Positions 11,480 through 21,970 of a stretch of 64,000 nucleotides of DNA are shown here, piece after piece (within the stretch, counting starts at the first letter, position 1; the number at the start of each line of letters is the position of its first letter). The DNA comes from Porpolomopsis calyptriformis (Eukaryota > Basidiomycota > Agaricomycetes > Agaricales > Hygrophoraceae). The notes beneath the pieces were generated by a model. That model saw nothing but the letters and a program-made list of their open reading frames with translations, made no database searches and had not been told where the DNA came from. The position numbers were made by a program, and so were the translations under genes. Location of the stretch: NCBI GenBank assembly GCA_951640195.1, contig CATOCQ010000001.1, forward strand, positions 47,873 through 111,872, read 5' to 3'.

Positions 11480-13575
11480 GATATCCCTTTTAACGGCGTC
11501 AGCCATCATCTGGGTGTTCAGCTGGAAAAGTTAACAAAAGTAAAAGGATATCAACAAATGAGTGATAGCTAACCCTGTCCATCGTTACGATCGGCGAACT
11601 GCAGGTGGTTGAAGTTATCGTGAGTGGTAGACAGATCGACACCTGCAGTTCAAGGTTTTGCTGGTTACGGAAATCTTCTCGTGCCATTATACTTGGTGAA
11701 AGGAGATTAGCTTTCGGTCCAAATCTATTATCGCTTAACTCACCCTGCCATTAAGGAAATGAAGTACACTATGGGATCCATTTTTCGCAGACAATCTCGC
11801 AAGATATAAAGCATACGCACATTTGTTTTGAGCAACAAGGCCAGGCCAGCAATCGAAGTTGTTGGCGTGTTGGAACTGTCAAAGGAATTAATCATTTAAC
11901 ACAATCAAGCAGAGAAATCTCCCTACAAATGCGAACGAGATCAGCGAAGCAATGCTATGTTTTAAACCGCTTGGTTCATCAAATCAGAACTGATCTGATC
12001 AGAAACTTCTTACCAGACGAGTACAGGTGCAATAAGCAACAGTGAACCACTGGCAGAAATCATGTACATTAGCTCTGCATACTGGTATTCACGGTGTAAA
12101 CCATCGAAACCCGAAGGATTGTGTCCATCCTGAAGGTAGATTATCAGGTGCGTAACGCTCGAACAATAAAATCGGCGCAGCGCACCGCCTAAACCCAGTT
12201 CTTGATTTGTACAGATAGTAGCACAGCGCCATGGCGAGGCTTATGTCTGCCACCAGCAAGGAAGTTTGACCCGCAATTGCAAGGTTATAAAACTCCTGGA
12301 GAGGAAGGTGAATTTATTAATAAGTTAGAAGGGCGCACAGTGGTCATCTTGGAATCGTCCTAGACCTGCTGCTTACTTGGGGGTATGACACAAGGGTCCG
12401 GAAACCAAAGCTAGATGGAAATTAATCATCACGACATGGATCCATCAAGAACATTTTCCGAAACAAACAGCTGTACAGTGATGGCTGCCACTCCTATTAG
12501 ATTCCTATCATATCAATTTGAGAGTGGAACGTACTTGTCCCAATCGCTACAAAGAAACCTGCTCGTTAGGTGTCTTGGCTCTTGTTAACCCTAACGTCTC
12601 ACCGAACTCGGCTAACGACCAGGCTACCTAAACAGGCATGAGCAACGTCTCGATGAGAAGAACTGGTGAATTTACAATCCACGCTGTTAAAACTATGCTC
12701 CCTTTGCTCACTATCATTTTAACATCAGCAGAAGGAGTAGGTGGGCTTATAGAGGCCCACTTGCTGATGAACAGTCGACGCAAGAACATGCTGCCATCGC
12801 AAAGTGAGTAACGCGGACATTTTCAACCATGTATTGCGCACCATCGTGTGCAAAACATCTGAAGTTCCTACCCATTAATCCCATTCAAGTAAATATCAAT
12901 GGCATAGCCAAGATCACGGAAGTACCCACCCTCACAGCATATATCACCTGTGGGACCATTGATTTAAAGTGCAAAGTAATAAAATAAAATAACAATGAAG
13001 CAGACTATCACCTACATCGAAACTCCTATCGAATCATCAATCGGAGTTACGGAGAATTGTGAATGCTGAGGGCGTAGATCATACCAGAATGGCGTAGCAA
13101 GGGCTGCAGGGTCTCCAAAGTTTGTAATGAGAAAGGTGTAGCCCACATGGGCGATTGCAGCAGTAATCATGCATTCAAGACACCTTAGGAGGGTGTAAGC
13201 TCGACCGTCATACTCAAGGCATTACTTTCCATTGAAATCCCACCTGAAAATGAGCAATTAACAGGGGAGACATAACGAGGTGATCACTCACCAGGAACTT
13301 CATGTGGAAGGGATCTTTAACCAGTCCTCTAGTCGAGAAGAAGTACTGATACACTTGGAGATATATTATGCCAAACAGACTGTTATATTGTGTCCAATCA
13401 AAAAGTGTGTTCAAATCGGAACGGTCAGACGCACGCAAAAGTGAAGTACTCTTCGTCCCCACACAATTAGCACCAGACAAGAGGCAGATGGGTTAAGTCA
13501 CAAACCTGCAATGAGAATCAGGCCGTGAAATTGATTTTCGATTGCTTTGAGTTCGCCAACATCAGCGGTAGCCAT
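11480..13575 (-). pseudogene. DUF6534-like multi-pass membrane protein, probably decayed
   Basis: Reading the minus strand from the ATG at 13573-13575, a chain of short exons gives hydrophobic pieces in the order expected of the Agaricomycete DUF6534-type seven-helix proteins: GLILIA / SLFGIIYLQVYQYF, then LECMITAAIAHVGYTFLITN (near 13180-13120), SLLVADISLAMALCYYLYKS (near 12270), a SRTGF-like turn, LRVSMVYTVNTS (near 12110) and a last soluble piece near 11690-11580. Several exons are not clearly joined in frame and some expected segments look degraded, so I call it a probable pseudogene. Function of the family is unknown (membrane, possibly receptor-like). Confidence 0.55.
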
Positions 13576-13929
13576 GATTTCAATGTGAACTTTGCAACTC
13601 TGTAAGTGTATCCGATCTTTGAAAGTTGAGAAGATATACCCATTGCTGAAATTTCAAATCAAGATGGCCCCACGATTAATATTAAATCAGTGTTTCTGAT
13701 CCATTAAACTAATCGGCGATTACATCCATCTCTCCGCGATTCTCGGTTGAGTTTGAGTTCAGCGTTATGAACCACCTTGAGTCCTCTGACCCCTCTTGGA
13801 GGTGGAGAGGGGTAGGAGTATCGGCGGATAAGGGGGTCGGTTGCAGCAGGCTGCCTCAAATGATAGACACGCCCTAAGGCCTGCTCATTTAGTGCCCTCT
13901 CGCGTTACCGCTGAGGCTGCTCAGTGGAG

Positions 13930-15180
13930 AGGTGGTGGCTGACAGCAAGAAGCTGCGGGAGATATACTGCCCCTTTCACGCTCTACAAAAATGGAATGAT
14001 TTGTAAACAAGATAATACAAAGCATTTTGTCCCGGCGGCTGAGTTCAAAAAGATTTTGACTCTGTTTATGCCCTCCCGATTCTTACTGAATGCGAGATGC
14101 AGACAGTCCAGTCAGGAGGCGCTCCTCTGGCTCTGGGTTCAACCACTGCGCGAATACTCGCGCCCGGGAATACGCAAGCAGTGCCTACCCATCCTCAGGA
14201 AACACAGATTGGCCAGCGGGTTTGGGATGCAGGTGGTGAGTGTGCGGCGTTATACAACCGTTCGTTCACCCGTCGGTTTCTGACATCTTGATTTGTAGAC
14301 CAGTGTACATTCATCTCCTCTCGATGAACACTGATAACTGCGTTATGCAATCAGTGGGTTCGACACGGCGTCATGCCATCGTTTGCTTGTCAATTGGGTT
14401 GAATGTCTGGCTTGTTGGTTTCTGACCTCGGTAAGTTCATATTCTGTTGGCGGACACTGAATGCGCCATGCACTCAGCCGGTGTTGCACCGCTCATTGTC
14501 TGACATCTTGATTTGCAGACCGGTGTACATTCATCTCCTCTCGATGAACACTGATAACTGCGTTATGCAATCAGTGGGTTCGATGCGGCGTCATGCCATC
14601 ATTGGCCGTCGATTGGGTTGAATGTCTGGCTTTTTGGTTTCTGACCCCGGTAAGTTCATATCCTGTCGGCGCTATGCACTCAGCTGGTGTTGCACCGTTC
14701 AGTTGTTGATTGGCTTGGTTTTCTCGCCTCCTAGTTTATAGACCGCTCACATGCTGTCGGCGAACACTGACTCTTATATACTCAGTGTGTGTTACTGACC
14801 TGTTAGTTTCAGACTGTGGTAAGTTCATGTCCTGTTGGCTAACACTGAATAAATGCGTGATGCAATCAGTGGGTGTAACACGTCTTATGCCGCCGTTCAT
14901 CACTCGATTTTCTGGCTTGTTGATTTACTTCACACGGGTAGGTTCACATTCCGTAGGTGAATACCGAATGAATGGCGAATGCGCTATGCAGTCAGCAGAT
15001 GTAACATGGCATTATGCTACATTCACCTGTTGGCTGGCTTGGTTTTCTTTCCTCTTAGTTTTCAGACTGGGGTAGGTTCATGTCCCATCAGCGAACACCG
15101 AGTGCTATGCAACCCCACTGGGTGTTGCATAGTGCTATACTACCATTCACTGTCGATTGGCTTGGTTCTGGCCACGCTAC
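13930..15180. repeat. Degenerate satellite, ~110-bp monomers with ~221-bp higher unit
   Basis: Recurring blocks contain the phrases TATGCAATCAGTGGGT, GCGAACACTGA and GGTAAGTTCATGTCC. The segments at 14278-14371 and 14499-14600 are almost identical (period about 221 bp); the rest is diverged. Short plus-strand ORFs here are products of the repeats. A further monomer lies at about 17200-17350 and its inverted counterpart at about 62430-62560. Confidence 0.75.
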
Positions 15181-15285
15181 CTTACTGTCTTGGGGCCTAG
15201 ACAGTAAGGTAGCATGGCTAACTTTGCCAGCCTAAAAGTGTAGCAGACTGCGCCAGCTTAACTGGCATTGCTAAGCTGCTTCACC
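15176..15285. mobile_element. Relative of the 108-bp MITE, with a hairpin at one end
   Basis: From 15193 (GGGCCTAGAC) to about 15280 the sequence matches the MITE at 10819-10926 but lacks its right end. On the left, 15176-15190 is an exact reverse complement of 15199-15213 with an 8-nt loop, so the left end appears folded back on itself. Confidence 0.7.
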
Positions 15286-15346
15286 GCACCACAAAGAGCA
15301 CAATTGTGGCTGTACAAGGAACCGAACCACATTTTGGTCAAGTCCA

Positions 15347-15363
15347 CTCTGTTCGGAACAGAG
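15347..15363. repeat. 17-bp odd palindrome CTCTGTTCGGAACAGAG
   Basis: Perfect 8+1+8 palindrome inside a segment (about 15280-15450) that is similar to 17370-17515. The same palindrome occurs at 17406-17422 and 62365-62381. Confidence 0.85.
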
Positions 15364-15569
15364 GGGTTCAGAAGGAGTTCACTGAAACTGTGGTAGACCC
15401 CTCTCCCACACTAACTTCCAACAGACATTCATTTCAGCCATGGCTCAATAACTTGGTAGTGATTCCCATTCCCCCTGTTCGCCGCAAGGAGACAGGTGCT
15501 GAATATCCGCTGATACTTGATCATCATCGAGGTTGGAAGGATGATGGCCACTGTGGAGTTGTGAACCAC

Positions 15570-16289
15570 GCATAACACTGGTAGGGCATAGGCAGGGCAT
15601 CATCACAGTGATACTTGCCCGGTGCAGTGAGACATGAGCATCGCTGAATACAGTACATGACTATCCCTCGCATCCCGTCCCGGGAGAGATAATTGGACTG
15701 GAGGTCGGGCCATGCTGTAGGAGTCCTATGGCTGCATGCTTACGGTCTCATTGCGACAGTTATAGACTTGCAAGGGTGGTTTTACTATTAAAAGACATCT
15801 TTGTGCTTCAGACGACTCAGAATCACTTATTTCTCACTTTGTAATGGAGCGTGACTGCCATCCTTGATGATGTTGGAGAAGCAGTGAATGGTTTGCACCT
15901 TGGTGAGTGGTCATCTGGATACCAACACAAAAGGTCATAATGAAAATTCGATTCATAGGGAATATCTGACGTGCGTGAGCAGATGAAATGTAGGAAAAGA
16001 GAGTGCGGGAGTGAGAATGAGTACAAGGGCCACCCTGAGAAGAAGGTAAAGAGGAAGTTGGCTAAGGGAGAACAAGGTGGAATCTACAGACGGAAGGGAT
16101 GGCAAGGGTCGCCATCCATGCTTCTCTACTGCATCCGAGAGATTGCATGCCGAATCTTGATAACCATATTATTCAACACAGGGGCCTGATATTCAGATTT
16201 TTTAACGAAAGCCCTACCGTTCGATCCCAACCTCAGCATTTCCATCTTCTCGCCGTAACTGTTCAAAATCGTTTTGATCTCTCTGACCC
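15570..16289. other. Stretch without a recognisable gene
   Basis: Only short ORFs without motifs. It lies between the degenerate satellite and the left 5.2-kb inverted-repeat copy. Confidence 0.5.
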
Positions 16290-17084
16290 CTAACCATCAA
16301 TCCCATGGCTCTCCGTCGACTGTGGTCCAATGGGGTCATTATCAGTCTCCAGCTGGGTTGGCGCAGTGACGATCCCACAGTGGATTGTTTGCTGGATCTC
16401 TTTGGCCATCTTGCCATCGCCATCTGTTGTTGACTGGGTGTTTACCGACGGTTCCGGCAAAGTTAGCCTGAACATGACATCAAGGATGCCCTTGGTGGTG
16501 ACCAGTGGCATGATCTCATTGACCTCCTCCACAAACAGAGGGCCTAAAATGTGCACAGATTGAAGGGAAGGTCTCGAGGAAAGATATGCATTGAGGGCCC
16601 AATTTACGTTGACGCAGTTATCCAGATTGGCCCATGTAAGATCCAGAGTGAACTTGGTCAAAGCACTCATCAGACATCCAGCAAATATCCTCGAGATATC
16701 GATTGTGTTGTAGTGACCCAGCATTTTTAGTTGTAATCCAGAGAGGGTAACTTCCCTGAGTTCTAGGCAGTCATCTTTATGCGGGATTAGTGATAAAGCC
16801 CAGACATATAGGAATAAACTGAAACACTTTATTCCTATATGTCTGGGCTTTATCACTAATCCCGCATAAAGATGACCGCCCCACTCCGAAATGGCGGTGA
16901 ACTCAACAAGGTGGATAGGGTGTCGCGGCTGTGGCAATGGATTGACAATGGCATATCAGGCCAGGGAGGGCAACACAGCGGAGGAAAAATCCCTATTCAC
17001 TAGGGATGGTGCGAGCAGATCCCTGGGCATGTCCTGAATGTGGGAGATTATTTTGAACCACAGCTCTAGGGGAAGGAGGATCAT
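16290..17084 (-). pseudogene. F-box-like gene, left copy, inactivated
   Basis: Minus-strand homologue of the F-box-like gene at 62703-63446, sharing the N-terminus LPLELWFKIISHIQ. A TGA at 16956-16958 replaces the Gln codon of the right copy. A stretch of about 80 bp is replaced by an inverted copy of neighbouring sequence (the 49-bp palindrome at 16770-16876), and 33 bp are missing just beyond it. The C-terminal end beyond about 16447 is unrelated to the right copy. Confidence 0.8.
16770..16876. repeat. Perfect 49-bp palindrome arms with 9-nt loop
   Basis: Positions 16770-16818 are the exact reverse complement of 16828-16876. The right-hand copy of the gene (near 63000-63050) holds only one arm, so this palindrome arose locally. 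Confidence 0.95.
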
Positions 17085-17756
17085 GATGGATGGTGGGTGG
17101 TGGCTTAGGGAGAAAGTGGAGAATTGGGGTCGAGAAAAAATGAGGGGATTTTATAGTGTGGATGCCACGATTATTGTGGCTTGTGGCAAACGAGCTCTGC
17201 CCACGCTCACTGTCGATTGGCTTGGTTTTCTCGCCCCTTAATTCTCAGACTGCGGTAGGTTCATGTCCTGTCAGCGAATGCTGCATGCGTCATGCAATTA
17301 GTCAGTGCTACACAGCGCTATGTTACCGTTCACCTTCGGTCAGCCTGGTTCTTGCCTCTTAGCTTCACTGCACCACAATGTATCACCACCTTTTAACCAA
17401 GTACACTCTGTTCGGAACAGAGCGGTTTGGTTCAGAGGAGTACACTGAAACTCTGTTAGACTGCTCCCCGACCTTTGCTTCAAATGGAATGCATTTATTT
17501 CAGCCAGGCCTCTAAGTGAACGCAAGGGAGAAGGGCAGGTGGAAGAAGGTGGCAGGATCAGGATCGAATGGCGCAGTGTTATTCCACAGTTGTCCTCTAC
17601 TTTTTAGCTCAACCTACAGCTCCATCAACTCAATACGGTATATGCAGTGAAGTATAGCAGGCGTGCCCAGGGTGAGATAGCTGATAAATCTCGACAAACA
17701 AACCATACTTGCCCCGATCACTTTAGTGCATCTTGCTACATCTCTTGATAAAATCC

Positions 17757-19450
17757 ATGGAGACTGATTTGCATGCTCTCGAAACTAGCTGGTGGCCTGT
17801 TGGAAAGGTTCCGCAGGCCACGGTTCCGCTATTCTCATGATGCTTTATCAAAAACACCACTCAGGATGGACTCATGTCAGTCCAAGCGGCTCAACATATT
17901 TGTTCTCTCCCGATAAAGTGGAGGCCAATATTCACCATCATTGACTTGTACCAGCTTTAGCTGCAATTTCAAAAAGAGGATGGAGGGAGTCATCTTAGAA
18001 AGTTGATGGTATGGTATGGCATGCTTAGGACGTATATTATAAAGGAAGCGCAAAGAGAAAAGCCTGCGTCTGGTAGTCTTTGGATTCCTGATGTCGTTCA
18101 TCGGTTCTGTGTTCGACTGGAGCTAGGGAAGGCCCACCAGCCCAAAAAACTCAAAGCATTCGAAGCCGAGCTTAGAAGCCATTATTCTTCTAGACAATAC
18201 TGGTGGTATGGTGAGATATCGATATTTTCAAGGCTAGGCTTGAGTAATAAATGCCTGTATACCCAGACGTTTTATCCTGGAAGCAGAGCAAAGAATTTTA
18301 CTGGCTTCCCAAGTCCTAAAATCCATTGATCCTTTCAGTGACCAATCGAATTGCGCCACCTGGCTTGACAGTTTCGAAGCAGACTGCATCTTATTTGGGT
18401 TCACCAATCATTTGGAGGCTGTCGCGATCTCCTCCATGGAACTTGAGCATGTACCTGAGCTTGAACTTGGACCTGGATATGAACACAAACACGAATATGA
18501 ACAAGATGATAACGATCAAGGTGAGGGTGAAGGTGAAGGTGTGTGATCCTGATATTAACTCGATAGCTTGTTAAGTACTTATCATTCAATTAATTTCATG
18601 AGCTCCAAAAAGGAAGCGAGGACGCCCACGCAAGGACAAGCATGTTGAATTATCTAATGATTTCCCCAAAGCACGGATTCTGAGGAGTGGAGAGAGGGTT
18701 GCATCTTGCCCTACAGATTTCTTTCAGACTCTCCCTGCATTAACGGGGGGTGATGTCCCCAGAAAAAAGGCCACGAGAAAGGTACCGACTATGGTATTTT
18801 TCAATGGCATCATATTCACTATACACAGAGAATTCAAGCGAATACAAAACCAGAAGCAGAAGCAGGCGTCTCAGCAAAGTCACTACCTGCTTCTCCTGGC
18901 AAGGACTTCCAGGTTCGTTTGTAGTTTTATGTTCGTATTTGAATGATTTGTACAGGTAAGATGCCCCAAGCAGCCCTCATTGGCAAAGCGTATACCCTTC
19001 TCAGCTATACCATCTGTGTGTTTCCCCCCAGTTTGATGATGATGCAGATGCTAGGAAGAAGCTGATGCCCCTCTGATAGCTGAAAGCAGTGAATCATCCT
19101 CAGCAGGTGGGTCTTATCTTCTTCATACCTAGTCAGAAGCAAGGGCGATTTATCCAAGAATTCGTCCAGAAAAATTGAAATCGAAAAGCCTGCTTGTAGG
19201 TCCGGATCCAGAAATAGAGGTTGAGAAAAGGAAAAGGGTATTGTATTTTCCGCATCATGTGCCTCGTGTATGCTTATATGTATGTCTCCTAGGATACGAA
19301 GGAAGGGGCGCACTACAGACACCACTCTGGTGGGTATCAGGCTTGCATTCAAGTCATTCGGAGTACAAGTCCAGATGGATGGTGACGGTAGCCATCCTTT
19401 TTCTTCTAGGTCATGGATAATGGTCACGATAAGCTAGAACCAGAACCCAT
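17757..19450 (+). pseudogene. AT-hook gene, left copy, with nonsense changes
   Basis: Plus-strand counterpart of the gene at 60212-62068. It contains PKRKRGRPRKDK, an AT-hook-like DNA-binding motif, near 18607-18645. Compared with the right copy it has CAG to TAG at 17958-17960 and TGG to TAG at 19563-19565, both transitions. The protein is otherwise unrecognised. Confidence 0.7.
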
Positions 19451-19957
19451 CCCACGTTGGGTGAAATTGCTCCTTCAGCAACTCAGCGATAATACAGATG
19501 ACCTCACAACCCACCTCCTTGATCTATCGGATGCAACGAAAGGATACGACAAGAAAGGCATATAGGTCGATTTATCACACTTCGATGTAGATGTGGTATG
19601 TCTTTCTGTCGAATATGGGGGTATTGCATCCATCCATTTTTCTGACTAGATCAAGAATCTGGTGATGGAGTGGAAAAAGCGACAAGACTTGGCAAATTTC
19701 GCTATGTTTGAGGACAACGACGAGTTGGTTTTCATGAAGAGAACGTTCAAAGGCATACACGCCCTCGTTTCCAAAGGTGCCATGCACAACTTTCATAAGT
19801 ATGTTGAGGACATGATGAAATGAAGACGAGGTTGCAATGCACAAATGAATAGAATGGCTGAATGAACGAATGCTGAACGAATGCTGAATGCTATCACAGC
19901 TAATAAAGCTACCCCATCTTCAGACAAAAACCAGGTGAATAGTACAGCGAGTGTATA

Positions 19958-21565
19958 TTAAGATTCCTTGCGATCGCCAATCCTAAGCTTCCCAGAAACC
20001 AGCTCCATGATCATCATATTCCGAAAATCAGCAACATCAGCCTCTTCCAAAACTGAAGGTATAGCCATACCGTTGACCAGCCACTTGAGATATTGACAGG
20101 TATACACCCCGCAATCTGTGAACCCTTTTTGTTGCGGCACGGACATATCTGTTTCGCAATTCCACCCAGAGAGATTATAATTCACCTCAGTGGTGAGATA
20201 ATCGCTGACAGCCTTTTTCGATGCCTGTCAGCATTTAATCAGGAACTCTGTGGCTTGAAAATCTCACTTTAATAATGCCTGCCCGGGTCTTCACATTTCC
20301 GCATGCAGTCATACTATCATAGAACTCCCAGCGTCGATCCGTGAAGTTTATCCTCAGCAGCAGCCAGTGATTTTGGTTTTGGTTTACGGGGATATAAAGG
20401 GACTTCAAGGTTTCCAACGTCTCGTTGATGGAGGACAAAGCAGCTGCATACCATCCACGTTTGACCTTTTGGCTATTCTTGGTAACCTGTCAGATCGATG
20501 GAAGGAAGGAAACGTTTGGGAAAAGGGCTTACCAACTCTGCAGAGAGCAACCTTGTTGCGCCACCATAATCCTTGTGGTCTAGGTTTGATACCTGAGGCC
20601 AGAAATATGTCGATATCAGTTTTACTTCTTTATCCTTATTCTGAGCCCGACAGAGATCGATGTATGAGCCTAGGATAGAGTCATCCAATTCGGCGCCTGG
20701 GTTAAGCTTTTGTAGAGCTTTGTGGTCAACAAGGGAGGTGGAGCGTGAGCATACCAAGGATGGGTCTGCAAGCAGACGTATCCAAGGCATTGTGGAACAC
20801 TCTTTCTTGGAGAAAAAGGCATAGATCGGGGTGTCGACAAATTTCAATGGTTTGTTTGCCTCTTTTACACCAAATAGTTAGTCTTCAACAAGCAGAGAAA
20901 ACGCAATGTCTTACCAGCTGCAATAGTACTGCTTGGGCATGCTTGCAAAAACACATGGAATTGCCAGGCGTAAAGTCTTCTCTTTTTCTCTGGGAAGCCT
21001 AGGTGGTCTTTTGAAATTTCTAGCCACCTGGGCCGATAAAGCTGGACACTGGGGGTTTTTAAAGCCCTTTCCCAATCTGCGTGTCAATTAAAATTAAAAT
21101 CGAAGCGTGAATAAATATCTCATTACACTCACTGTCCAGGGAGGGTGCAGGCATGCCTTCATCCTTCCAGGCACCATATCTCTTAATGAGTTCCATAAAG
21201 TCATTGCGGCCCTCTGGGATATGGGTGCATCCACAGAATGTTCGCCATAGCCATGGGGTGAGGACTTCAGGTGAGCGCAAATTACGCCCCTTCACCCCCT
21301 TGAAGTAGTCTTCTATAGCAGCACGCAACCAAGTGTGGTAGTTGTAGCTATGGTTGTACTGGCCAGTAGCACTTGTATGCCAATACATGTAGTGCGCATC
21401 AAAGAGCGCAAGCTCGAATGCTGGGAGGCCATCATTATGCAATTCGCAGCATATCGTGCCTATCCAGATGAAATTATGTCCAAAGGTCCATTTAGTGAAC
21501 TCCCTAACAGGGGGGGTTGTCGACTGATTCCAGAGGCTTTCATCATTGGCGAAAACTTCAGCCAT
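19958..21565 (-). CDS. Ulp1-like cysteine protease, left copy
   Basis: Minus-strand exons at 21565-21080, 21030-20910, 20847-20490, 20438-20270 and 20220-19970 mirror the right-hand copy. The catalytic His is in NQNQNHWLLL, the Asp in WEFYDSM, and the Cys in TDCGVYTCQYLKWL preceded by a PQQKG stretch holding the likely oxyanion-hole Gln. This is the His-Asp-Cys layout of Ulp1/SENP (C48) peptidases, which remove SUMO-like modifiers. I see no stop that distinguishes it from the right copy. Ulp1-like proteases are often carried by eukaryotic DNA transposons. Confidence 0.75.
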
Positions 21566-21748
21566 TCCTTAATTCCAGCTTAAGTTGATTCGCGTACACT
21601 AACGGAACCCACACATAAACACTCACCTCACAAAGCGACTCTATGTGAGGCTTCAGGGTTTCCTAGAAATCCTTATAGGACTAGCCACCAGTTCACTTTA
21701 CTTCACTTCTTGCAGCCTTCGTTTGCCTGTTGATTAAATCAAATCACG

Positions 21749-21900
21749 ACACAGCTCATGAAACTCACTGCGTGACCCAAAGCCCTGGGATAACCCACTT
21801 ATAAGGCTGCGAACAAAGTTTCAGAGTTGGTTGTGTATAGTAATATAGAACTAACTAGTGCATCTTAGCGCATACATTTGCTGAATTCAAAAAAAAAAAA
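21749..21900 (+). mobile_element. LINE 3' end, heavily 5'-truncated, poly-A tail
   Basis: A 152-bp fragment ending in an A tract (from 21889). It is bounded by a perfect 13-bp target duplication AAATCAAATCACG at 21736-21748 and 21901-21913. Its body is similar to the 3' end of the longer LINE fragment that ends at 26413. Confidence 0.9.
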
Positions 21901-21970
21901 AAATCAAATCACGTGAGTCTCTTTTTCCTTAGCGCCGTTACAACAGACTTTTCATACACGATTAGCCGCA

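Larger units (their letters stand above)
16447..21691 (-). repeat. Left copy of a ~5.2-kb inverted repeat
   Basis: Reverse complement of about 58170-63413, collinear throughout and almost identical. It carries, in minus-strand order, an Ulp1-like protease gene, a convergent AT-hook gene and an F-box-like gene. At the outer ends homology stops at the sequence CTGGTGGCTAG (21691 / 58170) and at a CGGTA near 16447 / 63413. I see no terminal inverted repeats. Confidence 0.9.

Noticed and set aside
20367..20678. 103-aa plus-strand ORF, also seen inverted at 59183-59494
   Set aside because: Conserved only because it is antisense to the duplicated Ulp1-like gene.
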